DNA of 64,000 nt from Mesostigma viride (Eukaryota; Streptophyta; Mesostigmatophyceae; Mesostigmatales; Mesostigmataceae): the NCBI GenBank assembly GCA_009746045.1, contig RPFO01000299.1, positions 644,001 to 708,000 on the forward strand, in the 5' to 3' direction. Position 1 is the first letter of the stretch. The number at the start of each line of letters is the position of its first letter. The notes beneath the pieces were generated by a model. It saw only the letters and a program-made list of their open reading frames with translations. It was not told the origin of the DNA and ran no database searches. This document shows, in pieces, positions 22,001 through 33,029 of the stretch. A program made the position numbers and the translations under genes.

Positions 22001-24067
22001 GGCTTGTGGGGTCTTGCATGGGGTGGCACTGCCGGCAGTTACCACTCCTTGTGATGACTGCATGTCCCCTTGACGCAAGGATGGCTTGTGGGGTCTTGCA
22101 TGGCGTGGCACTGCCGGCAGTTACCACTCCTTGTGATGACTGCATGTCACCTTTATGCAAGGACGGCTTGTGGGGTCTTGCATGGCGTGGAACTGCCGGC
22201 AGTTACCGCTCCTTGCATGTGATGACTGCATGTCCCCTTGACCCAAGGATGGCTTGTGCATGGGTTCTTGCATGGGGTGGCAATGCCGGCAGTTACCACT
22301 CCTTGTGATGACTGCTTGTCCCCTTTATGCAAGGATGGCTTGTGGGGTCTTGCATGGGGTGGCACTGCCGGCAGTTACCACTCCTTGTGATGACTGCATG
22401 TCCCCTTGACGCAAGGATGGCTTGTGGGGTCTTGCATGGCGTGGAACTGCCGGCAGTTACCACTCCTTGTGATGACTGCATGTCCCCTTGACCCAAGGAT
22501 GGCTTGTGGGGTCTTGCATGGCCGGGGTGGCACTGCCGGCAGTTACCACTCCTTGTGATGACTGCATGTCCCCTTTATGCAAGGACGGCTTGTAGGGTCT
22601 TGCATGGCGTGGAACTGCCGGCAGTTACCGCTCCTTGTGATGACTGCATGTCCCCTTGACGCAAGGATGGCTTGTGGGGTCTTGCATGGCGTGGAACTGC
22701 CGGCAGTTACCGCTCCTTGTGATGACTGCATGTCCCCTTGACGCAAGGATGGCTTGTGGGGTCTTGCATGGCGTGGCACTGCGGCAGTTACCACTCCTTG
22801 TGATGACTGCATGTCCCCGGCTTGTGTCTTCTTGCATGGGGTGGCACTGCCGGCAGTTACCACTCCTTGTGATGACTGCATGTCCCCTTTATGCAAGGAC
22901 GGCTTGTGGGGTCTTGCATGGCGTGGCACTGCCGGCAGTTACCACTCCTTGTGATGACTGCATGTCCCCGGCTTGTGTCTTCTTGCATGGGGTGGCACTG
23001 CCGGCAGTTACCACTCCTTGTGATGACTGCATGTCCCCTTTATGCAAGGATGGCTTGTGGGGTCTTGCATGGGGTGGCACTGCCGGCAGTTACCACTCCT
23101 TGTGATGACTGCATGTCCCCTTGACGCAAGGATGGCTTGTGGGGTCTTGCATGGCGTGGCACTGCCGGCAGTTACCACTCCTTGTGATGACTGCATGTCA
23201 CCTTTATGCAAGGACGGCTTGTGGGGTCTTGCATGGCGTGGAACTGCCGGCAGTTACCGCTCCTTGTGATGACTGCATGTCCCCTTGACCCAAGGATGGC
23301 TTGTGCATGGGTTCTTGCATGGGGTGGCAATGCCGGCAGTTACCACTCCTTGTGATGACTGCTTGTCCCCTTTATGCAAGGATGGCTTGTGGGGTCTTGC
23401 ATGGGGTGGCACTGCCGGCAGTTACCACTCCTTGTGATGACTGCATGTCCCCTTGACGCAAGGATGGCTTGTGGGGTCTTGCATGGCGTGGAACTGCCGG
23501 CAGTTACCACTCCTTGTGATGACTGCATGTCCCCTTGACCCAAGGATGGCTTGTGGGGTCTTGCATGGCCGGGGTGGCACTGCCGGCAGTTACCACTCCT
23601 TGTGATGACTGCATGTCCCCTTTATGCAAGGACGGCTTGTAGGGTCTTGCATGGCGTGGAACTGCCGGCAGTTACCGCTCCTTGTGATGACTGCATGTCC
23701 CCTTGACGCAAGGATGGCTTGTGGGGTCTTGCATGGCGTGGAACTGCCGGCAGTTACCGCTCCTTGTGATGACTGCATGTCCCCTTGACGCAAGGATGGC
23801 TTGTGGGGTCTTGCATGGCGTGGCACTGCCGGCAGTTACCACTCCTTGTGATGACTGCATGTCCCCGGCTTGTGTCTTCTTGCATGGGGTGGCACTGCCG
23901 GCAGTTACCACTCCTTGTGATGACTGCATGTCCCCTTTATGCAAGGACGGCTTGTAGGGTCTTGCATGGCGTGGCACTGCCGGCAGTTACCGCTCCTTGT
24001 GATGACTGCATGTCCCCTTGACGCAAGGATGGCTTGTGGGGTCTTGCATGGGGTGGCACTGCCGGCA
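19070..24067. repeat. 82-bp satellite array, about 60 monomers with higher-order structure
   Basis: Monomers of about 82 bp (a second class is about 69 bp), each with ACTGCCGGCAGTTACC, CTTGTGATGACTGCATGTC and GGCTTGTGGGGTCTTGCATG. Monomer variants recur in the same order with alternating periods of about 1048 and 1138 bp, giving a 2186-bp higher-order unit (for example 19805-20122 equals 21991-22308). No stop-free frame here is a gene. Confidence 0.95.
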
Positions 24068-24222
24068 GAGGATACTTGTTCCTGGTTGTGGGATACACGT
24101 TCCTAGTTGTGGGATAGTCGTTCCTGGTTATGTGATACTTGTTCCTGGTGGTGGGAAACACGTTCCTGGTTGTGGGATACTCGTTCCTGGTTGTGGGATG
24201 CACGTTCCTGGTTGTGGGGTAT
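24068..24222. repeat. 22-bp minisatellite, right flank of the satellite block
   Basis: About seven copies of the same GTTCCTGGTTGTGGGATAC unit found at 17368-17790. The junction with the 82-bp satellite is abrupt, at GCCGGCAG then AGGATACTTG. Confidence 0.9.
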
Positions 24223-24428
24223 ATGTTCCTTCATTTCATGTTCGCCGTTATTCCTCCACGCACATCACTGGATAGCTATTAAATATTCCCTTGTACATCT
24301 AATGATGCTACGTCTTGGCTATGCTCACATTACTTGCCCACGCTCCTTGTTATGATAAGCTCACATGGGTCTCATTGCACCCACATATCTTGCAGGATCG
24401 TTTAGCGTGTCCGATTGCAGCTGTGGCA

Positions 24429-24617
24429 TTAATTAATTAATTAATTAGACTCGTGCTCCCGTTTGGGAGTCACGCAGCTGTGGCATGCCTCTAGCATGAA
24501 GGAGAAAGGGGGTCTATGACCTTCCTTCCTGTTGTGCAAACAAAGGGATGAAAGGCAGTTCGGGCTCCGTGACTCCCCAACGGGAGCACGAGTCTAATTA
24601 GTTAATTAATTAATTAC
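24429..24617. mobile_element. MITE with about 35-bp terminal inverted repeats
   Basis: The left end reads TAATTAGACTCGTGCTCCCG then TTTGGGAGTCACG; the right end is its reverse complement with one mismatch. Both sides are flanked by AATTAATT runs, so the target duplication is ambiguous. A one-ended relative is at 39825-39872. The interior of about 100 bp has no coding potential. Confidence 0.75.
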
Positions 24618-25599
24618 CTACCTACCTGACCTACCTATCAAGTTCTAACTAGCTCACTAGCTCACTAACTGACTAACTATTTTAACTAAGTAAGTACTAA
24701 CTAACTACTAACTAAACAACCCCCGTTGCTCTGCCGAACTAAGTAGATGCCCTTCGATTAAAACGCACAAATCGTGAATGATGCAAGCTACCGTGCCGAC
24801 GCACAATTGATTCTTGCCCCCCTACGCGTCTAAATCTTGTATTGTTGTCAGTAAGCGCTCAACGTGCATGGGGCTAGCTGCCCAAATATGAGATTCCACG
24901 GACAACACCGAAAATGAGAAACCACAACTTAGCTACCAGCAAGTTACGAACACAGGACCTCCCTAAATCTAGTATCAAGTAACGTTATTTCCCCGTTTCG
25001 ACGAACTTGGTCCATTCACAGGTCCATTCACATTTATAGCGGTGAATTAATTGTCACACCTTGCTCAGGCAAAGTGCACCAAGTCCTAAAGCATGTCTCC
25101 CCATGTCATTCACTTAAATAAGGAAGGGAAATGTAAAGCCATGCAACGTGAAGCCGTATGAAAGGGCATAACCACCCAAATAATCAAGTTGGTACGTATA
25201 GTGTCAACCATGCGTGTCAGCCGTGCGTCGGTGTCTTCCGAAAACTATACAGCATATCAAGGAGACAACCATATAGTCATGCTTGATCAACCACCGCAAA
25301 TTGAAACGCAAATTGAAAAATAATGTATCACAGGCTCAACCGGAACTCCCGATCAACACGTCAGTACCACCCTCTGTAGGCAAGTCCATATCGAACGGAC
25401 GTAACACCACTGAGAGACGGCGTATATAACTAACAAATGATAACCTGCCCCCCCCCGCCCCCAACAGGTAGGGAGCCCCTTGCAGCAGTAGAGAGGACCA
25501 CGATAAAAACAAAGTAAGATAGCGGGTAATCATGAAGTAGACCTACGCATCCCATGACTATGCCACCACCAATTAGCTCCCCATTACGCAGTGAGAGTT

Positions 25600-25680
25600 A
25601 CATCATCTGGTGGGATTCGACCGACTAGCCAATCGGTGCAGGGGCTTACCACCTCCATCAATTGAGCCACCTCCCCCCAA
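25600..25680 (-). repeat. Possible tRNA-related SINE fragment
   Basis: On the minus strand a box-A-like TGGCTCAATTGATGG and a box-B-like GGTCGAATCCC are suitably spaced, but no cloverleaf can be folded because the T stem does not pair. A second copy was not found in the window. Confidence 0.3.
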
Positions 25681-27099
25681 TGGTGGTTCCCCTGACTGCC
25701 TGGAGGACGGGCTTGCCGGGGCGGACGGCATCCAAGGCAGGACTCCCACCACGAACAATTACACTCCCACTTGGTAGTGAGTAGGCCAACTAATGATAAC
25801 ACACACAAAGGATGCACACTACATACCGGAGCACCCTCACAGGCGTGCGCAGGGCGGGTCTACAACCCTCTACCCTACACTCCATCGCTGTGCAAGTTGC
25901 CACGTTTTTCTCAATAAAAGCTCCATAGAGGCCCTTTAGTGCTGGACATCTGTACCGGTATCGTTAATGGGTTAACACAACCGCGAGCAACTCTTCTTCA
26001 GCACTTGAGCCACAGGAGGATGTCGCACAGGTCGCGCTCGTTCGTCCCACGTCAGGTGTGGCGGTGTCTTCCCGGTATACCTGCTCCTTCTACCTCTAGG
26101 TCACGGCCTGCATGCATACAAAGGAAGACAAGAAGATATTATCGGACTTGGGAAGATGCCAAACACGCCCCTGGTAATAAACCCGCATTCTGCTAGGCGT
26201 ATGTGTGTGCCATTCTTGACTTAGGTAAATTAACAAAAAAAAGTATACCGATCGACATCATGTGTGGGTGCATGGTCATGTGTATTGGACAATTTGTGTG
26301 TGATTTCCTGTGAGCAAAAATATATGGCCATGTACAAAAAAGCAATCCGGCATGTAGTTCAGGTAGAGAACAACTTACAAAAACTTAAATGATACTACAA
26401 TCAAATGCGAGCAAATCAACAACATTGTTAGGTTGTTATTCATGTGTATAAAACATACATCACGATTCACCTGTCAAGTCATCAATGCAGGTCCGGGCAT
26501 CTTCCCGAACACCAAGAGAGGAGCTTTGACCTCCCACCATGACGTCAGGGTCTGCATGCATTCACAAAAAGACATTTATTTCCAAGGTTTTTATGTAAAT
26601 TAGTTTAATACAGTAGTACATTCCTCAAAACCCGGCCTCTCCGCCAAGTTATAGATTTACTACCTCGCTTTCTCAAAGCTGGCCTATCTCACGTTACCAT
26701 AAATAGGTCCCAAGCGATCCCGAGCGTCATGTGAGCAAAACCATGTGGTAAAGACTTAAGGCGCATGTGTGTGTCGATGTCATTGCTTAATTAACAAGTG
26801 GGTATGTGTTTATCTTCACAGCAAGTAAATGTATGCGTGTTTGTTTTAAAACGCATATGGCATGTATAGATCCTCAGCGTGCATCCTTTGCGTGCATCCT
26901 TCAGTTTGCGTGTATCCTTAGCATGCATCCTTGCCGTGTTTCCTTATCAAGTATCCTTACTGTAGCGTGTATCCTTAGCGTGCATCCTTGTAAGCGTGTA
27001 TCCTAGTTAGCGTGTATCGGCCTTAGGGTCACTGGCCAGGTTAGGAGGTAATGAACTTAACAATGGCATATTTTAATGAGCAATATGCTTGACATTTAC

Positions 27100-27260
27100 C
27101 TTAGAGTCCGGCAAGTAGTTTGCGTGCCAGCTCGTGCTCGTAGCATCAACAGATCGCAGAGTATCATCTTCGTGATCACCCTGCTGTGTTGAATTTACTA
27201 GTGTGCTCCATGCAGAGGCAGAAGAAGCACGCTCAGCCTCCGCAGGTCCACCGGCAGATC
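27100..27260 (-). CDS. Weak exon candidate, unknown protein
   Basis: GCACAG acceptor, 53 open codons of hydrophilic, acidic and Ser-rich sequence (AEAERASSASAWS, HEDDTLRSVDATSTSW), then AAG followed by a GTAAAT donor. No partner exon with matching phase was found and no family is recognised. Confidence 0.3.
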
Positions 27261-28509
27261 CTGTGCGTGCAGCAGAAAAAAATTCATGTTTGGCACATGT
27301 CTAGTATGTATGTTAGGATTTGCTGATGGTAGTATTGCTCCATGAGCACGTCTTGAGGTTGTGAAACAGTTGAGCATGCAGGGTGATCTCGCATTCAGCT
27401 GTCTTTTTTTCCTCAAGAGGCGGCAGGGCTCCAATATTGGGGCCGTACACAATCTTGCAGCGAGGCCATTATATACATGATGTCATCTGGTACCCAGCCA
27501 GCTCAGATAAATGCAAGTAGGTTACCTAGTAATTCCCTCGTTATCTTCAGCGCTCCGGCATGGTTATCTTTCAAACCTTATCATACAATGTTACTAATTA
27601 ATATTGAATAGAGACGACATTCTTTTATCACGATCATGATGAGATCACGTATTGCCGGCAAATTGTACTGCACGCGCCCTTCGCATGGCGGGTGCACATA
27701 TGCATTGTGCGCACAATGCATGCTTAGTTTAATTCTGAGATATACAATCCGATATGATATGTAAACATTGACGTGGGGTACGTGAAAGACCTACTCTAGA
27801 GAGTAAAAGTGGTACGCAGGTGTGGGCCGGCCAGCCGCGCGGCCATGATACCGAGGTAACTTCAGAAGGAAATATCGGGGGAATACCGTAACAAGATACC
27901 CTATAACTTTTGGCGGCCATTTCGCCGTCAAAACAAAGCTGGGTAAGGCAGGCGAAAAAGATTACCAGCTCGTACACGCATAGGGGAAAGGATGTATCAA
28001 ATTAAACGAGGTAATTATAAAGGAAGGGTGCCCATAATTAGGTATGTAATCCATACTTCCATTCTAACACTCTTCATTCAGAAGCGTCAAGAAACAATCA
28101 ACGTTTACAGGTAATGAACACGAAGGGCTGACTACATGATCAAGCACAACGCGGATTCGCGTCATTACTGTAGAACAGAGACTACCGGCACGGACAATCC
28201 ACAGCAGCATCATGCATAAGAAGAACCCGCGGCCGAATAATGAGGGGCCGGGTCCCTTGGATCATTCGGAACCTCGCTTGTGTACAAAAATTAGCTTACG
28301 TAAGATCTTGATTGAAGTCCCACGATCAGAACCGCCTTGCGCACTCGTGTCAGTGCTAGCCCGCACGCCGAAAGATGTAGACACGATGAGCAATAATGTC
28401 GAGATAAAAGCCACATGGTGCTTGAATGCATCATGCGCCATTGGAAACGGCCGGGACGCTCCTGCTTAAGAACTACGCCGGAGCCTCCTAGGCTGTATGT
28501 GGTAATATG

Positions 28510-31500
28510 TTAACTCGTCGTCTGTCTCTGGTCCTCAGCGGAGGACTGAGTCGATCTCAGTCCTCTACCGAGGACCGAGTTTTTGAGGTTTGTAGAAAAT
28601 TCGCCCTGGTCGGAATATTTGTCAAAAAAATTCTCTCTAAATTTATTCAAATACTACGTGAAAAGATGTTTCTGGGACATATTTTTGCGATTTTTTTGGA
28701 TTTTGTTTTGACCCTCATCTGTAGGGGGGTAACTAGGGTACCCTAAAAAATTTTGGGCGAAAAACGGTACCAAAAAGGGACGACTGCGACTGACGACGAC
28801 GATGCACGGTCAGCAATGGCGGAGACCGGCAGTGGAGTAGGCCCAGAAATACGCATAGATATAGGGTTTAAAGTGAAAGTAAAGGCGACAGAGTTCGGAA
28901 TAAATTGGGCAAAGTCGAATTACGGTGCTAATTTTGCAAGCGCGGTGTTGTGTGGCAAGGTCACGGGCAAAAAGTCCCGGGGAGCGCAGTTTACAGTCTT
29001 ATTTGATGATGAAACGCAGTATGATTTTTCAAGACAGTACATTCTGGACCACGCTGCCGGCGAGGAAACGTCGCTCAGTAGCACCCCAACCTCGGGGAAT
29101 GCCGACAGCCCCCCCCCCCGTCGTCAGATGACGAACCAATGCCAGATCCGGAGGGGGGGCCAGATGAGGGCGATGACGACGACCCCGCGTCTGATGGCGA
29201 TGATGGCGATTTCGTCCCAAAGCGAGGGCGTGGCGGGCGCGGTGCCACTGGCCGCGGGCGAGGGCGACCTCCGAAACCTTCCGGGGCTGCTTCCAAGCCC
29301 AAACGCACCCGGAAGCGACGTGATTCCATGCCAGCAGGCGCTGACCCCGACGAGGTGCCTGATCTCGTCGAGTCTGATGACGAGGATGAGCTGGAGGCAG
29401 CGGATGTGCGTGTTCGCCCACATGATGAGGGCAGCGACGAGGAGGCTGAGCCTGTGACACAGGATGGCTGGCGATGGGGCGTAGGGGAGCCGGCAGCAGG
29501 CAAGGGGCCGGCAATCAACCCGCAAGGTATTGCAACGCCGGCTTCTACCAAGAACATCCCCACCAGGATTGGTGCATGGAAGCTGCTGGACATATGGACC
29601 CTGTTCATGGTAATCCAGGACACTCTGGCGCCCATCGTCGCCGAGATCAATCGCTATGCTGCCAGCAAGAAGGATGAGGAGGATGAGGGGGGAAGAACAT
29701 GGGACCACCTCACTGTGCATGAGTTTGGGAAGTACTTGGCCATCGTGCTTACCATGGGCGTGTGCAAGCTGCCCTCTGTACCTCTTTATTTCCAAGAGGC
29801 AGACCTGGGCATCCTTGGTGGAGCTCGCCTCAACCGGTACATGACATTGAAACGGTTTCAGCAGATTACCCGGTTCCTCCATTTCCGCGACAGCACCCAG
29901 AGGCCTGCAGACCCCCGCACTCGTGAGCACCGTCTGTGGCAACTCGACTGGCTGGAGCGCTTCCTTAATGGCCAGTATAAGAAGTATTTCGTCCCCTCGG
30001 GGCACATGGCCCTGGACGAGCGGTCAATTGAGACGCGCCACCAGATGTGTCCAGTCCGTTGCTACTGCAAGGACAAGCCAAACAAGTTCCACATCCGGAA
30101 ATACTGCCTCTGCGACATCCACCTCGGGTACATTTGGCACGCCGAGACATACGACAAGCTGCCAGAAGTGGGCCATGTCACCGCGGTCACGCAGCGCCTC
30201 AGCGACACGCTTCCACGGGAGGGCTGCACCGTGGCCACCGACCGCTACTACACGGGCGTGGAGAACGCTGTCCGCCTTGCTGCCAAGGGGCATGACAGCG
30301 TGGGGACGATCATGACCAACCGGAAGGGCATCCCGTGGGCTGAGCTGAAGGCCTTGGTGCCGAGGAAGCCGGCGCAGGGCTGGTGGTGCTGGGCGTACAA
30401 CGAGGAGACCGGGGTCAGCGTGGTCGGGTGGCAGGACCGCCAGCTTGTGTGGCTGTGTGGCAGCGGCGTCCCCATCAAGCAGGTCATGGTGTCGCGCCAC
30501 GGAGGTCGCACGGCTGACCGCGTGCAAGTGCCGGCTCCATACCACGTGGTGCTGTACTGGTCCATGTACAAGGCCGTCGACATCAAGGACATGCATTGCG
30601 CCGAATACAATGTGCAGTCTGTGCTGCCCACGCAGATGTGGTTCCACCGGCCATTCTTTGGCATGCTGTCCGAGACGGTCAGCCAGGCGCACAACATCCA
30701 CACCCTGCTGGCGGGTGGCCCGGATGAGGCCATGTCTCACATGGACTTCCACCTGAAGCTGGCCACCAAGCTGATGCACAACAAGTGGGATGGTGCCGCA
30801 CTGCCCATCGACAGCGTGGGCGTGGCTGTGATGCCCGGACGTGGTGGGCGGCACTCCGGCACACACACCACCATCGAGCGCATCCCATTCAAGGGCGAGG
30901 AACGCATGCAGGCACAGTGTGAGGTGTGCACTGCCACCAAGCCCAAGCCCAAGCCTGGGGAGCCTCGCCTTCCTCGCACTGACTTCTGGTGCCCAGAATG
31001 CAACGTGGCCCTGCACCGCGAGTGCTTCGCTGCCTGGCATGCCCCGCCAGGCAAGATCCCCGGCTTGAACGCCTTGAAGGGCAAGCAGAGGGCCATGGTG
31101 CCCCTCACCGAGCGCAGCGAGGCTGGCAGGAAGTGGGCGGCCAAGAGGGCCACCCGCGCCCAGACAGCTGCAGGGCCAAGCAGGCGCTGAATTTGCCTAA
31201 TATTGTTTATATAGGCAGGTTATCATTATCAGCACTAGGTGCTTGGGATAATGAAAACTAGGTGCTAGCATGCTAGCATGTAGACGTTTTTCAGCTCCGT
31301 AAGCGACTTGCAAGGCCCTCCTAGCATGTTTTATTGAGCCCTGCAGGTTTGTAGATGTTTTTTGTGTGAGCATGGGTCATTTAAATGGCTACATGGCATA
31401 ATATGGACATTGGAATAATGGTAGCATGCTGGCATAGTGCCAGCAAGCCCTTGTCCTCGGCTGAGGACTGAGAGTTTTTAAATTGTTTCAGGCAGTTGCA

Positions 31501-31841
31501 GTGGCCAAATCGAGCCCAGTTTTTTTCTATTGATAAAGAACTCTATTGTTTACATGCCTATATTTTTTCTTCATGCACCAGGATTTGATTGAATTTTTCC
31601 CACTCGTTCTTATCCCGAAAAATGCAAATTCGCGAGGGGGTGCCCAACGAGCGTGTAATTTTCAGGTGTTCGCGTCAAGTTTTCACATCTGCAGTATTTT
31701 TGCCAACAAAATGACATCTAGTACACCCCCGATCCACATCAAAACATTTGGGATGGACCCCCCACCTAGTCGCTACACGCGGTTGAAAATTGTCAACTCA
31801 GTCCTCCTGTGAGGACTGAGTTGGGACAGACGACGAGTTAA
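28510..31841 (+). mobile_element. Complete piggyBac-superfamily transposon with TTAA target duplications
   Basis: TTAA at 28510-28513 and 31838-31841 flank 13-bp perfect terminal inverted repeats, CTCGTCGTCTGTC at 28514-28526 and its complement at 31825-31837. Inside each end lie subterminal palindromic copies of GGTCCTC...GAGGACTGAG (28530-28580, 31450-31475, 31798-31822). It encodes one transposase on the plus strand. TTAA duplications are the hallmark of this superfamily. The intact ends suggest a fairly recent insertion. Confidence 0.95.
28753..31190 (+). CDS. piggyBac transposase, frameshifted at a C11 tract
   Basis: The N-terminal part is read from 28753 (alternative Met at 28816); the main part is open from about 29118 to the stop at 31190. 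The two frames meet at a run of 11 C (29109-29119), and one more C would make them continuous. The main part has the DDE_Tnp_1_7 fold with three aspartates at residues 293 (MALDER), 368 (VATDRYY) and 481 (KAVDIKD), counted from the Met at 29139. A C-terminal Cys/His-rich zinc domain starts at residue 594 (CEVC, WCPEC, LHRECF). The N-terminus is acidic and low-complexity, as in the family. It would excise and reinsert the element at TTAA. Whether the shift is real or a homopolymer miscall is open. Confidence 0.93.
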
Positions 31842-31912
31842 GTTCGGTTAGCCTGGAAATGCTCAAAACTCCAAAGCAGTCTGTGAAGTGTAAGTGAAAT
31901 ACCAGCAACCGA

Positions 31913-32170
31913 CGCCATTGTCCGGTTCTTGCTGGCTGCCAGTTTATTGCTGCCGGCCTCATGTGCGGCGGTAATTTTACGTTGTATGGATGTTACGCTG
32001 CACCAGTCTGTGCTTTTTTACGTAGTACCAGTGTAGTGTAGAAATCCAAAAGCGCAAACGCCCAAAGCCAACTTCCAAGACGCCCAAAGCCAAATTCCAA
32101 GACGCCCAAAGCCCAAAGGCGGGCGAGTCTGGCGCGGCGCCGGCCATTGGGCCCCGGAATAAGAAATACC
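31913..32170 (-). repeat. Dispersed repeat R2, copy 2 (inverted)
   Basis: Reverse-complement relative of 16622-16885, including the TTGGGCGTCTTGGAA duplication. It ends exactly where the foldback element begins. Confidence 0.75.
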
Positions 32171-33023
32171 TGTCCGCGACACTCCCGGAGCTAGTGTATA
32201 CAGGGGGGGGGGGTAGCCCCCCCCCACCCCCCCACCCCCAAAACTGGGGGGGCGGGGGGTAAGGGGTTGGACCCCCCCCCCCCCCCCCCAAGAAAATGGG
32301 GGGGGGGGGGTTAGGGGGTTTTGGATGCAGACCCCCCCCCCCCCTCCCTGAAATATAAATATTTTCCGGGTAAATGGGTATTTTTTATTAACCAATAGCG
32401 GAATATCGGTAGGTTAAGAGGTACCACGTATCGACCAGCTGGTTACCCACTGAGGGTAGTGTGATAGGTGAAAGGTTTAGAAAGGAGCATTATGTGACCA
32501 GGGGAGCCAAGTGACGCGCGTAAGGTCACCGTGAGGAATGCAAGTAAACACCCTGTTGCGTCCCAGGTATATTTCCAGGTAAATAGGTGTACGTTTATTC
32601 CAAATATAGCCAGTAGGTAACCCTGTTGCGTCCCAGGTATATTTCCCCTCCCCTAAACCCTTCTTCCCTTCATCATGATTTGCAGCAACTCAATACGATT
32701 CAGTCCAGTCTCTCTTTGTGCCCCTACGTGGCATTTTCGCTTAGTATTCCTTACTTCTCAGAGGCCGCTCCCCCCCCCCGCGCCACTTCCCCTGCGTTTT
32801 GCCACCGGAACTACCCGCGCCCCACCGGAACTACCCGCGCCCAAGCAGAGAGTTGTTTTTTAATACACTTAAGGATATATAAATTTTTGGGGGGCCGACC
32901 CCCCCCCCCCCCCCCCGAAACTGGGGGGGGGGGGTCGGGGGTCAAGACCCCCCCCACCCCCCCACCCCAGAAAATGCCCCCCCGGGGGGTGGTATACACT
33001 AGCTCCGGGAGTGTCGCGGACAG
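32170..33023. mobile_element. Foldback/MITE-like element with 32-bp inverted termini
   Basis: The left end, CTGTCCGCGACACTCCCGGA followed by GCTAGTGTATAC, is repeated inverted and exact at 32992-33023. The next 150 bases on each side are also roughly complementary, dominated by long G and C runs and a short AT-rich stretch. The middle contains a tandem duplication of CCCTGTTGCGTCCCAGGTAT (about 32550 and 32622). No open frame of interest is present. Confidence 0.7.
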
Positions 33024-33029
33024 CCAGTT

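Larger units (their letters stand above)
24620..28509. other. AT-rich, gene-poor stretch
   Basis: Contains a possible tRNA-related repeat near 25600-25680, an imperfect GCGTGTATCCTTA-type tandem repeat at 26870-27020, and two weak minus-strand exon candidates. One is at 27100-27260 (listed separately); the other is at 26471-26551, 26 codons whose phase does not join the first. No gene model can be built. Confidence 0.4.

Noticed and set aside
19070-24067. Repeated 67-128-aa frames; also considered a CRISPR array
   Set aside because: The 82-bp monomers are tandem without unique spacers and with higher-order repetition, in a eukaryotic context. This is satellite DNA.
29124-31153. Long minus-strand frames over the transposase
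   Set aside because: Antisense shadows of the GC-rich piggyBac coding region, with no recognisable motif.
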